A program made the translations under genes and the position numbers. 64,000 nucleotides of DNA. Origin: Neodiprion pinetum. Taxonomy: Eukaryota; Arthropoda; Insecta; Hymenoptera; Diprionidae. Each line of letters starts with the position of its first letter. Position 1 is the first letter of the stretch. Positions 48,391-61,500 of the stretch are shown piece by piece. The stretch spans positions 1,353,501 through 1,417,500 of the forward strand of contig NC_060235.2 in NCBI RefSeq assembly GCF_021155775.2, written 5' to 3'. Below the pieces are notes generated by a model, which did no database searches, was not told the origin of the DNA, and saw nothing but the letters and a program-made list of their open reading frames with translations.

Positions 48391-48713
48391 GCATATAAGG
48401 CAGTGGGGTATAAATCAAAGGGCGGCTAATATACCGCGGACTGCGGAGCTGCGCGGCCGTAGTGCCGAGAGAGCCGGTAACGCAGCGCGGCGTCGAGTCT
48501 TTTTATCGACCGAGTAAGACAATACGCATTTACATACGCCGCGCGGGCCGGGCCCGCCGAAGAGTATATGGGCCTTATTGGAGGGGCCCCGCTTCCCTAG
48601 CAATTACTGGGCCGCCCGCGGTGGCTTCTCGGACCTCTCGGGCCCCTCTTCTTCCTTCTTCCCTTCCGTTCTGCTGCTGCTTCTTCTTCTTCTTCTTCTT
48701 CTTCTCCTTCTCC
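48391..48713. other. GC-rich island with TATA-like words and a TTC array
   Basis: Two TATA-like words (CATATAAGG at about 48392 and TATAAAT at 48409) are followed by the most GC-rich stretch of the intron (GCGGAGCTGCGCGGCCGTAG, CGCCGCGCGGGCCGGG) and then a TTC microsatellite (48672-48713). It could be an intronic promoter or regulatory island. No start site or coding exon can be shown, and it may be compositional only. Confidence 0.25.
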
Positions 48714-49686
48714 GTAGCTCTTCGCCGCGCTTCAATTTTGCCGAATTTTGTATTCTGACGGGCCCAGCGACCATCCCTACCCCCCTTTATCCCTCCTTTA
48801 CTTCTCCCCACTTGACAAAGCTCACCGCATACCGAGTAGCAGCGGCTTCAGATCCAATCGCGAAATATTCAACTCCGTTGCGGTCCCACGTTTCGGAGGG
48901 TTCAGTCTCAACGGGCCCGATCAGCTTTAACCACCAGGGAAATTCTCGAAATTTATACAACTGCTCGCAAACTTGCGGTAAAAAATTTAACCTCGTCGGT
49001 GTAATTTGAAAGTTATAGTTAAATTACATTCATCGATACAACATTGATCTGTTTGATGTATATTTTTTTCTTGAATAATATCTCATTATTGATAATACTA
49101 ATATGCTTATATATATAAATTGCTTTACTGCTGAGTTATGAAAAAATTCCTCGTAGAGCAGATCGTTAAAATCTTTGAACGGATTTCTTTCCCTCAATAT
49201 TTGGCGCATGCGATTGTTACGTATTATGGTTTGATAGATACTGAACTGATTTTTAGAAATTCAGATCTGGCTTGATGAGGTTCTGACGAAAACCGCTGTT
49301 GACACGCTAACAAGAATAGGTAGTGAACGATCAGACATCGAATCTTGAGTTTTGGTTCGGGATTTCGGGTGTCCCGAGCTCTTTCGGGGACGGCGAAGGT
49401 TGATATGTAGAAGAATTTAGGGACGACGCGACGGCGAGCGCAAAGGTCCACCTTGCAGCGGCCGAGCTCTTTGAAGTCTAAAAACAATGCCATTGTCTCT
49501 TCAAGTCTAGCGAGTCCGCGTCTGAAGGGTTTCGCTCTGACTGTTGGCGCATTTCAGATTTTTACTCTTTTTGTCGCAATTTTTCTTTTTTTTTTCTCGT
49601 CTTTCTTTGTTTCTTTTTTCCTTTCATTTATTCAGCCGGGTTTTTTTCCCCCATGTTTTATTTATTTATTTTTTTGCTACTTCTCT

Positions 49687-49687
<1 letters not shown>

Positions 49688-49726
<39 letters not shown>
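49688..49726. repeat. (TA)n microsatellite
   Basis: About nineteen uninterrupted TA units following a T-rich stretch. Confidence 0.95.
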
Positions 49727-49728
<2 letters not shown>

Positions 49729-52700
49729 GCATGATACCTGCATAAAAGAAATCGGCTCCTGAACAGTAAAGGTTCGCCTTCGCCCAACGTTCTTCGACGA
49801 TGAATAGAAAAAGATAACTTACGCGGTAAAAAAAAATTGCGCATAAGTGAGAGGATAAAAATAAACTCATTGGAAAAACAAATATGTTCAATTATTTTAC
49901 CGAAAAAACGGTACGTAATATGTGCAAAAAAAAAAATTATCAAAAAGATCAAAAAAATTTACAGGTAGATGTATTGTAACAGTATAAGTTGAGCCGAATC
50001 ACGGTGTAAGCAAAGAAATAAGAAAAATGATAATAAAAGTGAACTTGTCGCAGATGCATATAAAAAAAAAAAATAATGATGAAAAATAAGACCAATATAA
50101 TTTTATGTTTAATGTCCGTGCGGCGAAACGAGCTGCGGCAGCAGCAGCAACGTGATTCAAAATTAATGTATCTCATTGAGCGGTATTTACGGTAGCAAGA
50201 AGCATTTATTGAGGGACACAACGACGGGCCAACGAAACCGCGTTTATTAATAGGTGCAATTAAACCAACGTACGTAATCAATTATACCACTGGCATTATA
50301 ATTTGATACCATTAATTCGTTGGAAGGTTGTTGTCGGTGGGTAAGTTACATATACACGATACGGGAGGCACATGCCTAAGTCGCGAGGTGTAATGTAAAG
50401 GTAGCCGAGAATGACTCCTCGATTAAACGTCCAACGCGATTACGCCGAGCTCTCGATCAACCAAACGTTGTGTGTAGAGCCGCGGGAGTACGAGGTGTAC
50501 ACTGTGCGTATATAAAGTCCGTGAAATTTGAGAAAAACGACGAATTGAGAAATTAGACGGAACGAATCAGGTGAAGGGGAAGTATTAAGGAGTGTGGAAG
50601 AAAAAAACGAAAAGTGAAATAAATAAATAAATAAATAAAATGGAAAAAAAAAAAACAAAAATTAAACCCTTGTAAATTTACAGATTAAATACTCTGTAAA
50701 TTTAAGCACGTATGTACGTATGTCAAGTATCTTCCCGTATATCTAACCGCACGGATCTGTGGATGAGCTTTGAAATGTCAGGTGTTAATTACTCTCGGTG
50801 TATTGTTTGATACGGCCTGCGGAGAGGTACCTTATACAATCAGAGACATGCGAGTAATAGGTTCACAATTGTAAATGTATTAATGATATACACGTAAAAA
50901 CGTTTCTCATCCACACTCGTATACTATACATATACCACACACGCGCAAGCATATATAGATATACATGCAGGTAAACCTTACGGGTGAGATAAGGAAACGC
51001 ATTTTCATTCAGTTCACCGCGCCTCGCTGCTCGCGGTGGTCTAGTTCCTCTTAATTAACCAATTAACGAATATATCGTCTCTCTCTCTCTCTATTTCTCG
51101 TACACACACACACACACCTGTGACTTGAACAGCGCGTCGATTTGTCACACTTTTTAATGAAGGAAGAACAAAAATATTTTGCCGATACATTTTGGTTAAA
51201 TCAAAAATTTTCATTGTAAATTCAAAAAAAATATATGTAGTAATTTACGTCGTAGCACAGAATTTTTAAATTTGCAACCCGATTTCGTTAATCGACGATT
51301 CTTTTGTACAGTGAATTGACAATAATTTTTAACAGAGATAGTTTGATGCAAATTGCCACGCCGCAGACTGTAGATTTCTCTCATGAGATTCTAAACATTG
51401 CGAAACCTGCATATCTCGGCGAGATTTGAAAGACGATTATGGAACCCCGCACTATGCGACGTTTTATAGCCACTTAACGTTGTTGACCCTCGGTATGTTG
51501 AGATTTATCGCGAATATAAATAACCGACATAAATAAAAGACGACAAATAGAACGAAACTTGAAGATCCATAGGAAATCGCGGAGTAACAATGCCAATTTC
51601 TAAATTTTCATCTTCGAATATCGACGTCTACGTATCTCATTGTCAAATGCAAAGAAGTGCTTGACATCCCCATTCTGTACACACAATTCTGAGCAACAAG
51701 AAAACTCCAATCCAGTTTTATCTGACGCAGAAGTGAAGAAATGGCACGCCATTTCTTTATTTCTACATCAAATGAAAATGCGTTCGAGTGTTTTTCTTCA
51801 GAATGGGGCTGTTGAGCCTATTTCTGCGTTTGAGCTACGTCGACCTCCAGGTTTGGAGACTTACACATCGCAATGTCGAAATCGACCAGGACATCCCCTA
51901 CCGAAACTCTATCACGAGAAACGTACCTACCCAGCATGGAAGTTCGAAAGATGAACCCATTCCCCTCGCAATCCGGCCTTCGTACGTATTTTTTCGGGAT
52001 TTTCTGGCCCGTAAATCCGCTCGAAAAGTCCTAATCTCCGATCTAAATCCATGGTCCAGTTACATCGCTGGCCCCCCGGAGCCGGAGGCGGACGGATGGA
52101 TAATCGAGACGGTCACGTCGCGAGTTCCCACCGCGACATGTAACACGTGGCCCCCGGGGACCTGGGAGACGACCCCCGAGGATCCAGGAGACCTCGATGA
52201 CCTTTAATCCTGGACGCGGTTCCCCCTGTACATATAAAACGGGAAAATACGCTGCCATTTATCGGGTTCCGGGCTGCACGCGTTGTCGTTGCTTCGTGTA
52301 TCGCATAAATTACGTCATTACGGCCATGTCGCGAATATATTATGTACGTATGTACGTACGTAATACCTATATATATATACAAATATATATATACTTCACG
52401 CGATGTTTATAGTTAGCAAAAAATCTTCAAACGTATACGCGAGATATCTACAAAATTGCAGGATGAGCAGAAATTTGGTAATTTGAGATTATCGGTTCAA
52501 TAGAGGTTCAACGGGATTTGGAATTTATGTGCTGCCGTGAACTGACTCCAAAAAGTCATCTTAGGTATTCTTTAACGGGGGCTGGGGTGTGTACAGATGA
52601 GTATTATAATAGAGTTAGTAATACGTGCAGATGAATTCCAAGAGCAATACTTTTGAATCCACCTCCCACGTGTCTTCCTGAATTTATATATCTGCCTGAA

Positions 52701-55700
52701 ACTATTTACTTTATAAAAAAAAAAAAAAAAAAACACATTTCCTGAGGAAGTTGTATATTTTCCAATGAAGTATATTCGATTTGAAAGAAAAATGTATAAT
52801 TCCATTTTAAAAAAAACTGCTCCATCCTCCACAGCATCACCAGTTTGATGCCGGAACGCATGAAAGAAATTCTTCTATTAGATCGACTGAAAACGTAATG
52901 CGTCTTTTAAATTTTGACAGCCTGTAATTTCGGTCTTTAGTTATTGCAAAAATTACAATTTCGTCAGGGAATCTGTTAGCTTATTTTTAGTGGCTACCGC
53001 GTACGCAGCATAACTTGGACGCGATAAGCATTTTCATGGAGTATAATACGAGGACGTCAAAGAAACGATACGAGAGTGCGGCAGGGTGTTCGACGTTCTC
53101 GGTGCCTCATGGAGCCCGGTTCATAGGTCGCCGGGTCGCCGGGGTCACACGTTCTCCGCTTTCGAGGTTGGCTTATGGACCCTCCAGAGCTTCGACCCGT
53201 TCAGCTCGGATCCGATGCTCCGGGTCTTCGGGGTCTCCTTCGAATCCCACAGGCCGTATTTTACCGCGATATCTTACGCGTCTGGAGATGATCGTCAAGA
53301 CCGGCGCAGCTTGCACCATGCCGCATATTTCCGGACGGAAAATTTCACGGAAATCTTGGATTTTATTGAGTTTCTCTGTCACGTCTATTACGCAGGGTAA
53401 TAATGCTTATTATAGGGGACCACGTGGAAGATACTCGAAAGTTGTGACTTTTTTTGGCTCGCACACGCTGAACAGGAATTGTGTTTTTTTTTCTTTTTTT
53501 TGAAACAATGTGCATTTTCACTTGACGATACAGACTGTCAATGTTTCTACATGATCGATTTTTGTAGAATTTAGCGACGTTTTATTCGATCGATGAAACA
53601 CATCCCATTAAAGTAAGACTAGATTTTTTATTAGTTCGGAAATTTCTACCATCTGTTTCATCGTCGCCATTTTGACTACTGTGCAATCAAAGTTTATGAG
53701 GTTAAAATAAAATTAGGTGTTTTGATCTGTACCATGCGTACATGAACACTCATTTTTTAAATAACAAAGTGTATATAATTGAATGTTGAAACTTTCCAGC
53801 GAAAACTTCGTCAAACCAGTTGAATTTTATTAACGAATTTAATGATCGAATTGTTATGTGAAAAGTCACGTGTTTTTCCTCGCATGCGATTCACTCGATA
53901 TTTTGCATAAATGGGCTTTTGAGATCGCTGTTTATGAATCTGGTTTCAAAATTCGAAAATTAAAATTGGCGGACAGGCAAAAACAACAACGAGAAAATTT
54001 TTCAAATAATTCTGTGAAATTTTTCGGTGTTTATTAAGTATGTGCAAAAATTGGCATTTGGATTTTCACAACAGATTAACAGAGACTGTTTGTTTTTCGT
54101 GGAAAAGTACGAGTTTCGACCATTTATTTACACTTACCATTTTAACAATAAATAAATAAATAAATAAATTTTACATGACTTTTTAGACTCGGCAATATTC
54201 CGGATACCGTGTGCAATCGAAAAAACTCAGCATTTGTTACAAAAAAATTTGGTTTAATTCGTAAAGAGATGTAAAAAAAAAAAAAACATGCGGAACGCTG
54301 GGCGTACCGGCGTGAATTAAAGGGTTAAAAGAATAGGACTCGAAGATTTCGGTTCCGCCAGTACGAAGGATGACACGCGTAGGTATAAATTGAGCTTGCA
54401 ACGTGCAACGGATCGTTCGCAGCGCATCTGGATCAGCGGGCATTCCGCCTCTGCCGTCATCGTCGTCGTTTGACATTTGACAAGAGCGTGGGTCAGGAAG
54501 GTCGCGTAGGTCGCGCGTCGAGCGCAGCCCTGACCCTTGGCCCATCCATCCCTCCCCCCTACCCTGATCCAAAACCGTACGAGAAACTCCGTCGCGACGG
54601 GTGCCGCCTGCGGCTACGAGATCAGGTTCACAACCAGTACGAATCGAAAGAAACCAGCCGTCGTGACGCGTTTGCCGAATACACTCGCCTAATTGCGTCG
54701 CTCCGAATCGATAACGAAATATGGAAATCTAAGTCGCGCGTTTCTTCTTCCCGCGTATGTTTTTTTTTTTATTTTTATTGTTTTTATTTATTTTATTTTT
54801 GCTTTTATTCCAATCGTTTCTAATCTTTTTTTTTTGGTTCTTTATCGCGCCTCTAACGTGTAAAGTGCTCCAGGTGGAAGTGTGTGACAGATTTTCCGAT
54901 GGAATCTAGAACGACTTGGAAAGTTGATTGTTTCTGCTGGTTAGAAGTTGCACGGTGACTTGTGTTGGATAGGTGATGCAGCCTGCGAGGTTTTCCTAGT
55001 TTTCTTTTTACTGCCAATTATTTAACAGTGCATGTACGTTAACTCCCCAACACCTGTCACCGAATCGCTCCTCTAGACCTGCGCTATGTCTGTAATAACC
55101 TGCGATTAGGTCTGTCAGGTACGCGGCGCGATCAGCATTGATATTTGTAATAACGTACGTAAACGAGATTTGTAAAGAAACGTTAAATGTGTAACAGTAA
55201 TGCCGTGGCTCAAGAACGTGGTTTACGAATCGGAGCTTCCAGTCGGCAGGCGTTAATTATACCTCGAGTATTATGAAGGTGTAACGTTGAGTATAAATCA
55301 GAGTATTCATTCTTGTCGAAGCAGTGTTGCTTTTTATTAACGATAAGCTGTGTTTTTACGTTTTGAAACAGAAATGCAGATTTCATTGCGAACGCGAAAC
55401 TTGATCGATTTTAAGCTGTGAAATATCGCGCATACGTCTTGGGTTTTTACTGGTCGAGAATTGTTGGTCTCCAATTTGATCAACATTATTGTCATTATGT
55501 ATATGTGTATGTTTTTGTTGATCGACATCGTTATCGAGCAACATTCGACGCTTTCACTACGGTCAAGCAAGACTCGTTGATGTACGTATATATACGGTTT
55601 GTATTTTTTGCCATCCCCGTTTGGTGTAGGTCGAAGGCTCGGCGGCTCTCGACTTATACCCGGCACGTCGTCGTCGTTCTCGTATAAGATAATAGACGTC

Positions 55701-56093
55701 AAATGTCGTGTCAAAGTTCAAGTGTCATAAGGCTAGCTCATTGTAGGCAAATGCCACCTTATACCACCAACTGCTTTTCTGCTTTTCACGCATTATACGT
55801 ATATTTCTGTGTTCGCATATATGTGTGTATATATATAAATATTGGTTGCATATTCGACGAAATATGACGAATTATTCCCTCAGTTTGCGTGTACAATTCG
55901 CTCGCATTTTAACCTGGATCTTTGCAGTCATATTTGCGCACCTACCTCAGTCCATTTCAGGATGAATTGATGCAACACAGTACGATTATTTTTTGCAAGA
56001 TTTTTAATGTCAAATTTGCATGTCGATTATGGTACTCAATGATTTGTGCTTCTTTCGTTATGACAAAATATGCACTCCAAGAATTATGTTCAC
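49727..56093. other. Long intronic stretch without recognisable gene
   Basis: Holds AAAT arrays (about 50619-50640 and 54149-54170), a poly-A run (52714-52733), CT and CA dinucleotides (about 51080-51116) and two GC-richer patches (51.98-52.24 and 53.07-53.35 kb) with overlapping open frames but no splice-site pair or domain. AT-rich DNA at 53.5-54.2 kb reads like decayed transposon interior. Confidence 0.5.
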
Positions 56094-56871
56094 GGGGAAT
56101 TCTGTGCGAACCCAACCAACGCAGTTCTGATCTTCACCATTTTTCATTTCGTTGCTCAAATTTTTTTCTGCGACTTTTCCAATCCTGAAACAGTACCCTG
56201 AATTTTTTCAGATTTTTTATTTGACTGGTTGATTGTTTATAATTATTGAGAATGATTGTGAAAAGGACCTTTTGGGAAATACTCAAAAACTGTATCTTTC
56301 TTTTCCAAACATTTCAAGACTGGCCCGTTTTTTTCTATTTTTTTTTGTTTCAGCACTCTCAATTTTTCTGATCAACGAAAACATTGTTCAGACGGTATGA
56401 AAATACAAAAAAATTCTCAAAACTTCTATTCTTCCTTTACAGCATTTCTAGATCGGTTTCATTACGAAGTTGATAGCAAAAATTGAATGCGCTAAAAAAA
56501 ATAGACAAGAATTGCTCGATAAAGGAATCAGTCTAGAAATGTTTTAAGTGAAAAGTAGAAGTTTTGAGAATATTTCGGAAACTTTCAGATCATGCTGAAA
56601 AAAAAAAATTGAAAAAATCGGCTCATCATGGGTCCGGTCTTGAAATGTTTGGAATAGAAAATACAGTTTCTGATAATTTGTTGAGAATTTTAAAAGGGGT
56701 CCTTATCAAAATCACTTCGAATATTTATAATTAATTGAACAGTTGAATATGAAATTTGGAAAAATTCAGGATACCATTTCAGAGTTGGGACAATTGCAGA
56801 ATTTTTTTTTTTTTCAACTGCATCAGAAATCGTGAGGATCAGACGTTGGTCGGGTTTGCATGGAATTCCCC
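56094..56871. mobile_element. Fully palindromic fold-back element (778 bp, GGGGAATTC ends)
   Basis: The left half starting GGGGAATTCTGTGCGAACCC then AACCAACG aligns with the reverse complement of the right half (GGGGAATTCCATGCAAACCC then GACCAACG). The alignment continues almost to the centre: CTGAATTTTTTCAGATTTTT against CTGAATTTTTCCAAATTTC, TCCAAACATTTCAAGAC on both sides, and TCTCAAAACTTCTA followed by CATTTCTAGA on both sides. Each arm is about 360 bp and the unpaired centre about 50 bp. There is no transposase. A single copy was seen in the window. Confidence 0.85.
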
Positions 56872-58029
56872 ATATATAGTATATATAAATATGCTTTGAT
56901 GGAAAATATCGGACAGTGTAAGCAACATACACGTATGAATATACATCCGACGTATTCGGTTGTAGATTTTTGTCTCGTCGATTAATTTACTTCTTCTTTT
57001 ACACGCAACTTGTTTCCGCACGAGTGATATTCACGTATGGATTTCAGTCGATAATGTCGCGTTTGACGATTATTTGCATAATTATTACGGCGCGTGGCTG
57101 AAACGCCCACGCGGATCGCTCGCTACCTTGTCTCATCTTAATTTTATTCTCCGACTTTGTATAAAAGGATGCCTCGAGGTCCTCCTTTGCTTGCCGCACT
57201 GCGTGAAGTTCGCATCTACCATATATCTATTAGTAGAGGTATGCACGTTTTTGCGCGTGTGCGGTTTGCCTAAGCCGTAAGGAAATTCTTATACCAACGC
57301 GCAAAATTACCGCGACCAACTTCCATTGCGCGTGTCGTGGAAGACTTAAGATTGCAGTATACATCGTACTTCAACACTTCCGCACCATTGTTAAGTCTTT
57401 ATCCGATTATACGGTTACAGATCGGTTAATTGCACGATTGTTATGCGCGCACTCGTGAAAATTTAATCGCTTAATTTCTACAACTTTGACTTTGTACGTG
57501 AGAAATTTTTATTCTTTTTCACAGATCTGCTATAATTTGTAGGTACATTTATACATTTCAATATTTATAGAGAATGATGTTTTTTTTCGCTTTCTATTTT
57601 GTTAAAACTGCGTAAACATCATCAAGCGTTGTATACACATTTCTTAGAACAATTATATACGGTAACAAAAAATCTCGGAAAGGCCCTCCGCGGAATTCTT
57701 ATGGAAATTGACTCCCGGTTAAATTGACTAGATTTTTAATATGTCATAGTACATATCCTCACGAACACAAGTACAAGTACAAATTAATTGTTGGGCAAAA
57801 AAATGCTTTAATGGGAAAATACGTGATTACAGTTCGAAGTCGGAAACAAGTCTGTTTTTACTATAATATTGGTCGATGCAGCAACTTTATTCATTTTGTG
57901 TGACGTGTGAAAGTTTTCATGCGTATTTTATCTGCGACGACTACTAGATAAGAAAAAAGAGCAACACGGGTGATTTCACTCTTTCCAACCGCACAATACA
58001 AAGCGTGGACTACCATTTCATCATCGAAG

Positions 58030-58581
58030 CAGGTATGGATTTAAGGGGGGGGGCTACAGGGGCTATAGCCCCGGGCCCCGCACGCTCAAGGGCCCCCAAA
58101 TTTGCAACTGGCACTTTAAAAAACAAAATTGAAGGCTCTTTTAAAACGGATTACTGAATTAAATTCCGGTTGTTTTTTTTTGGAATTTTTTTTTTCATTT
58201 TTCATCTCCAGAAACCAATTCAAATAATTTAAAATGTCAAAAATGTGATATCAATATTATTATCAAAATATTAATTTTTTTATTGATTGATACAGTTCTT
58301 TTCTCGATTCTGCAGCGCTGCTCATTCATTGAACTTATTTGGGCAGAGTAGTGCTGAATCATGCGGAGAGTCGACAAAGTTTTTTACGTTTTTGCAAAAA
58401 TTGTATGCTTCTTTTTCGGCTTCTACCCGTCGTTGGACTGTATTAACTACCAAAATTAATAACCCGAATACGAAGCATTTAACTTTGAAAGTTTTCTTCT
58501 ATTTGCAAAGACATTGTCCTTACGCAGGGCCCCGAAAAATGTGTGTAACCACAGGCCCCTTGCACATTAAATCCGGCCTTG
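58030..58581 (+). mobile_element. Deleted hAT element (552 bp)
   Basis: Left end CAGGTATGGATTTAAGG followed by G-runs and GGGGCTATAGCCCCGGGCCCC. Right end TTAAATCCGGCCTTG preceded by CAGGGCCCCG and CAGGCCCC. The inverted repeat GGATTTAA near CAGG ends plus GGGCCCC is typical of hAT elements with a ZMYM1/DUF4371-like transposase, as I know that family. An 8-bp target duplication is not preserved (CATCGAAG against CCTTTCCT). Most of the transposase is gone, so the copy is not autonomous. Confidence 0.7.
58308..58490 (+). pseudogene. Fragment of hAT (ZMYM1/DUF4371-type) transposase
   Basis: The frame reads CSAAHSLNLFGQSSAESC, then FFTFLQKLYASFSASTRRW, then VLT and LTLK. The blocks AAHSLNL.G, FF.F.Q.LY.FFS.ST.RW..L and LTLK are characteristic of the hAT-type transposases annotated as zinc finger MYM-type protein 1-like. 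The match breaks off after LTLK, where intact proteins continue into a block beginning RLS.TRW, and the frame then runs into the right terminal repeat. It is therefore an internal fragment retained in a deleted element, without zinc finger, catalytic set or dimerisation domain. Confidence 0.7.
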
Positions 58582-61500
58582 CCTTTCCTGGCTAATTGGA
58601 ACCCCAGGAACTCAGGAAACGCAGCAAAAGTAGCCTAGGATCAACAGCGACGAAGTTACGATGGAAAAATCACCAGCTGAGAAAAGTCGAAAACTCAGGT
58701 TCTCGTTTTTCGGCTCTAACTCTTCGTACGTTGCTCGCAGCGTATTGGTACCGCGCCCAATCGTTTTCTCCCGCAAAATTACGTCGGAATAGTGCATCAA
58801 AGAATTTATTCCATCACTTTTCAAAATCGCGAAAATTTTCGCCAAAAATGCAAAGGGGTTAGCCTTACTTTTTTTTCATTTTTCGACCAAAAAATTTCTG
58901 GTCTCAGATTCGATTTGTATGACCCTTTCTGATCGAAGCAACGATTTTTGTACAGCTGCTGCGATTCGCGGTATAAACGGATTTCGAGTTCGATTCTCGC
59001 CGAATTTCGAGATACACGCGAGGATCGAGGCAGATACGCTTTATTCGTGCATGGCCTGGAAGAGCGGCGCTCCTCGACAACGCCTCCTCCTATCCAGCCT
59101 CCGCCACCTCCCGGAGGTCCGCCCACCGGGGTCCTCCTCGATCCCGGGGCTTCTTTGCTCGCCGCGAACTCCCACGCGACGCGCTCGATCTCGATCTCGA
59201 CTCTCTTCTCCCAGCCTCTCGCCTCGCGCCGCGATACAGCCTCTCTTTCATCTCGCGCGCTTTTGTAGCTCTTACGTTTATGCCTACCTATGGAGGCTCG
59301 CGTTAGGATGCCGGACCCGGACCCACCCAGCATCCTCCGCTCACGTCGCGCCGATTAAAACCGTGCGACCCACCTTCGGGGATTAACGCGCGAATTCGAC
59401 CGAAATCGGCCGTACGAGGATTCGCTGATTTTAAAAGCGAAATGTTAACCCGGGTGATCGATTCTTTGGAGCCTTATTGGAATTTCATTTATCCTAATGT
59501 AATCCCGCATGAATTTGGATGAGAGATGAATAAGAAATAAGAAATGAAATATCTATTTATATATAACGATCGAAGGGATTTATAGCGATGCTTGAATTTG
59601 AACGGATCATTTTGGTTTGATTTTTTTTTTTTTTTGTAGATCTTGTAGACATGATGTAGATTTGCAATTTAAAATCCCTTCGAAACGACAAACGATCTGT
59701 ATAGTATTTCTTTTTCTCCATACGTGTTACAAGATCCTTGTATATTTCATAAAATAAACTTGCTGTAAACTAGTAATTAAATTGAAAGAGAGGAAGAAAA
59801 ATGAAAAGTAAAAAAGGGGGAAAAAAATGGTGATTTAAGTACAGAAGGATTTTAATAACCGTATACCGTAATCCAGCAGTTGAAGACGCAATGACGGTCA
59901 TGTGTGATACACACGACTGCGTCACATTTCACCAACGCGTGTAATAAATTTACCAACTAATGTGCAGAAAATTAGTTGAGGTTTATTTTACTCAACGATC
60001 TTCCGTGTGTACATAATACGTATGTTCACACGTGCGTTTAAGCTCGCAAATAGTTATTTCGTGTACATGCATTTCACGTATTTATATACACCAAGTTTTG
60101 CACCGAAGGATACACGTATAATATTTATACGCATGTGTGCAAACCTGTAATAATATACAACGTAGCTCGAAACACCGTGGCTGAACGCATTTCACTCGTA
60201 AGAAATAATTCTCATTAGCCAAGACATGCGACGAGAGTGGTGTGCCTGTATTATATAAACGTTTAGCAAGAACGAAAAGGAAAGAAAAAAAGGAGACAAA
60301 AGAGAAAGAGAAATATGAATAAAAACGGTAAAATACCCGCCATAATTCATTGTACCATTTAACTTGCTGTATGGAAACGGAGAACATATGTGTGCGTGTG
60401 TGTGTTGTGTTTATACATTATACAGCACTTATTGTACACACATAGTTTTTACATAGTAAAAGTTTCTTTTATCAACTGTAGCAGAGTCGTCGAAACGTTA
60501 GAACGATCAATCAGTAATCGAAAAATTAAGTTTACACGAATTTAAAGAGAAAAGAAAATCGATTCCGTAACTAGTGTATTATTCTCCCGGGTAAATAAAT
60601 AAATAATTCCTTGTCTATAATTTACATACATAGAGACTTTTGCAAGTGCTTGGATTATTGAATTTTTAGTTTAAAATTTAGCGGTATGTACGCATACACC
60701 ATACGTGGTATACGAAGCTGCGTGCGAACGAATAACTCTTCAACATTATTCCGAGCCGTGACATCCAGAGATTTCAGCAATTCTATAATATTATAATTCA
60801 GAGGGCGGCATTTACCCGCTTGTTACCACATTATGCGTGTACAGGTACAGTTTAGTTGACAGTGTTACGGTAGACAGGGACTAATAGACCTTATCGCGTG
60901 AAGTGTATTTATGCATACCGACGCCGCGTGGTTTGACAGACAAGGTTTACGCGCGAGCTGGCGACTTTATCGAGTGTTAAAACGCACCTCGGACACACTC
61001 GCTGCAAGCCGACGCGTGTTATTCGATCAGAGCATGGCTGTACCACCTTTGATAACCGCATTGAATATGATCCGTGTGATACGCGTGACGTTATTATTAT
61101 AATTACTTCAACTCGTCAACTTTTCGATTATGCGTGATATTTAGAAATGTTATGAATTCGTCGATCTACCATTGAAATTTTCGGCTATTCAACTTGCAAC
61201 GCGCCATGTTCGATCTTGGCTGCGGATTTCGAATTTTGTCCGATTACTTCAGAGCTAACATTATTCGCTGTGCCATGTAATCTGTAAGTTTTATTACCTG
61301 AAATTCTCCGAGTCTCTGCAGAATTTTATATACTTGTTAGGTATATGCTGGTTTCGGATATAATTGTGGTAAAATAGTCCAAACTTCGTTTTTCTCTTCT
61401 CTTCAGGCACTTTTCAATCTCCTTGCTTACACGTGTGGATCGATAAATTAGTCATTTTCCTGGTTAATTGGAAGTTCCATTTGATGCAACGATAAATTTG

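Noticed and set aside
51640..52207. Two overlapping + frames of 104 and 139 codons
   Set aside because: Different frames over the same DNA, no family signature and no clear acceptor-donor pair.
53015..53503. Overlapping + frames of 162 and 104 codons
   Set aside because: No recognisable domain; GC-richer patch open in two + frames and one - frame.
58821..59333. 170-codon open frame (-) and overlapping + frames
   Set aside because: Low-complexity Gly/Arg/Ser-rich peptide in a GC-rich patch, open on both strands at once, which points to composition rather than coding.
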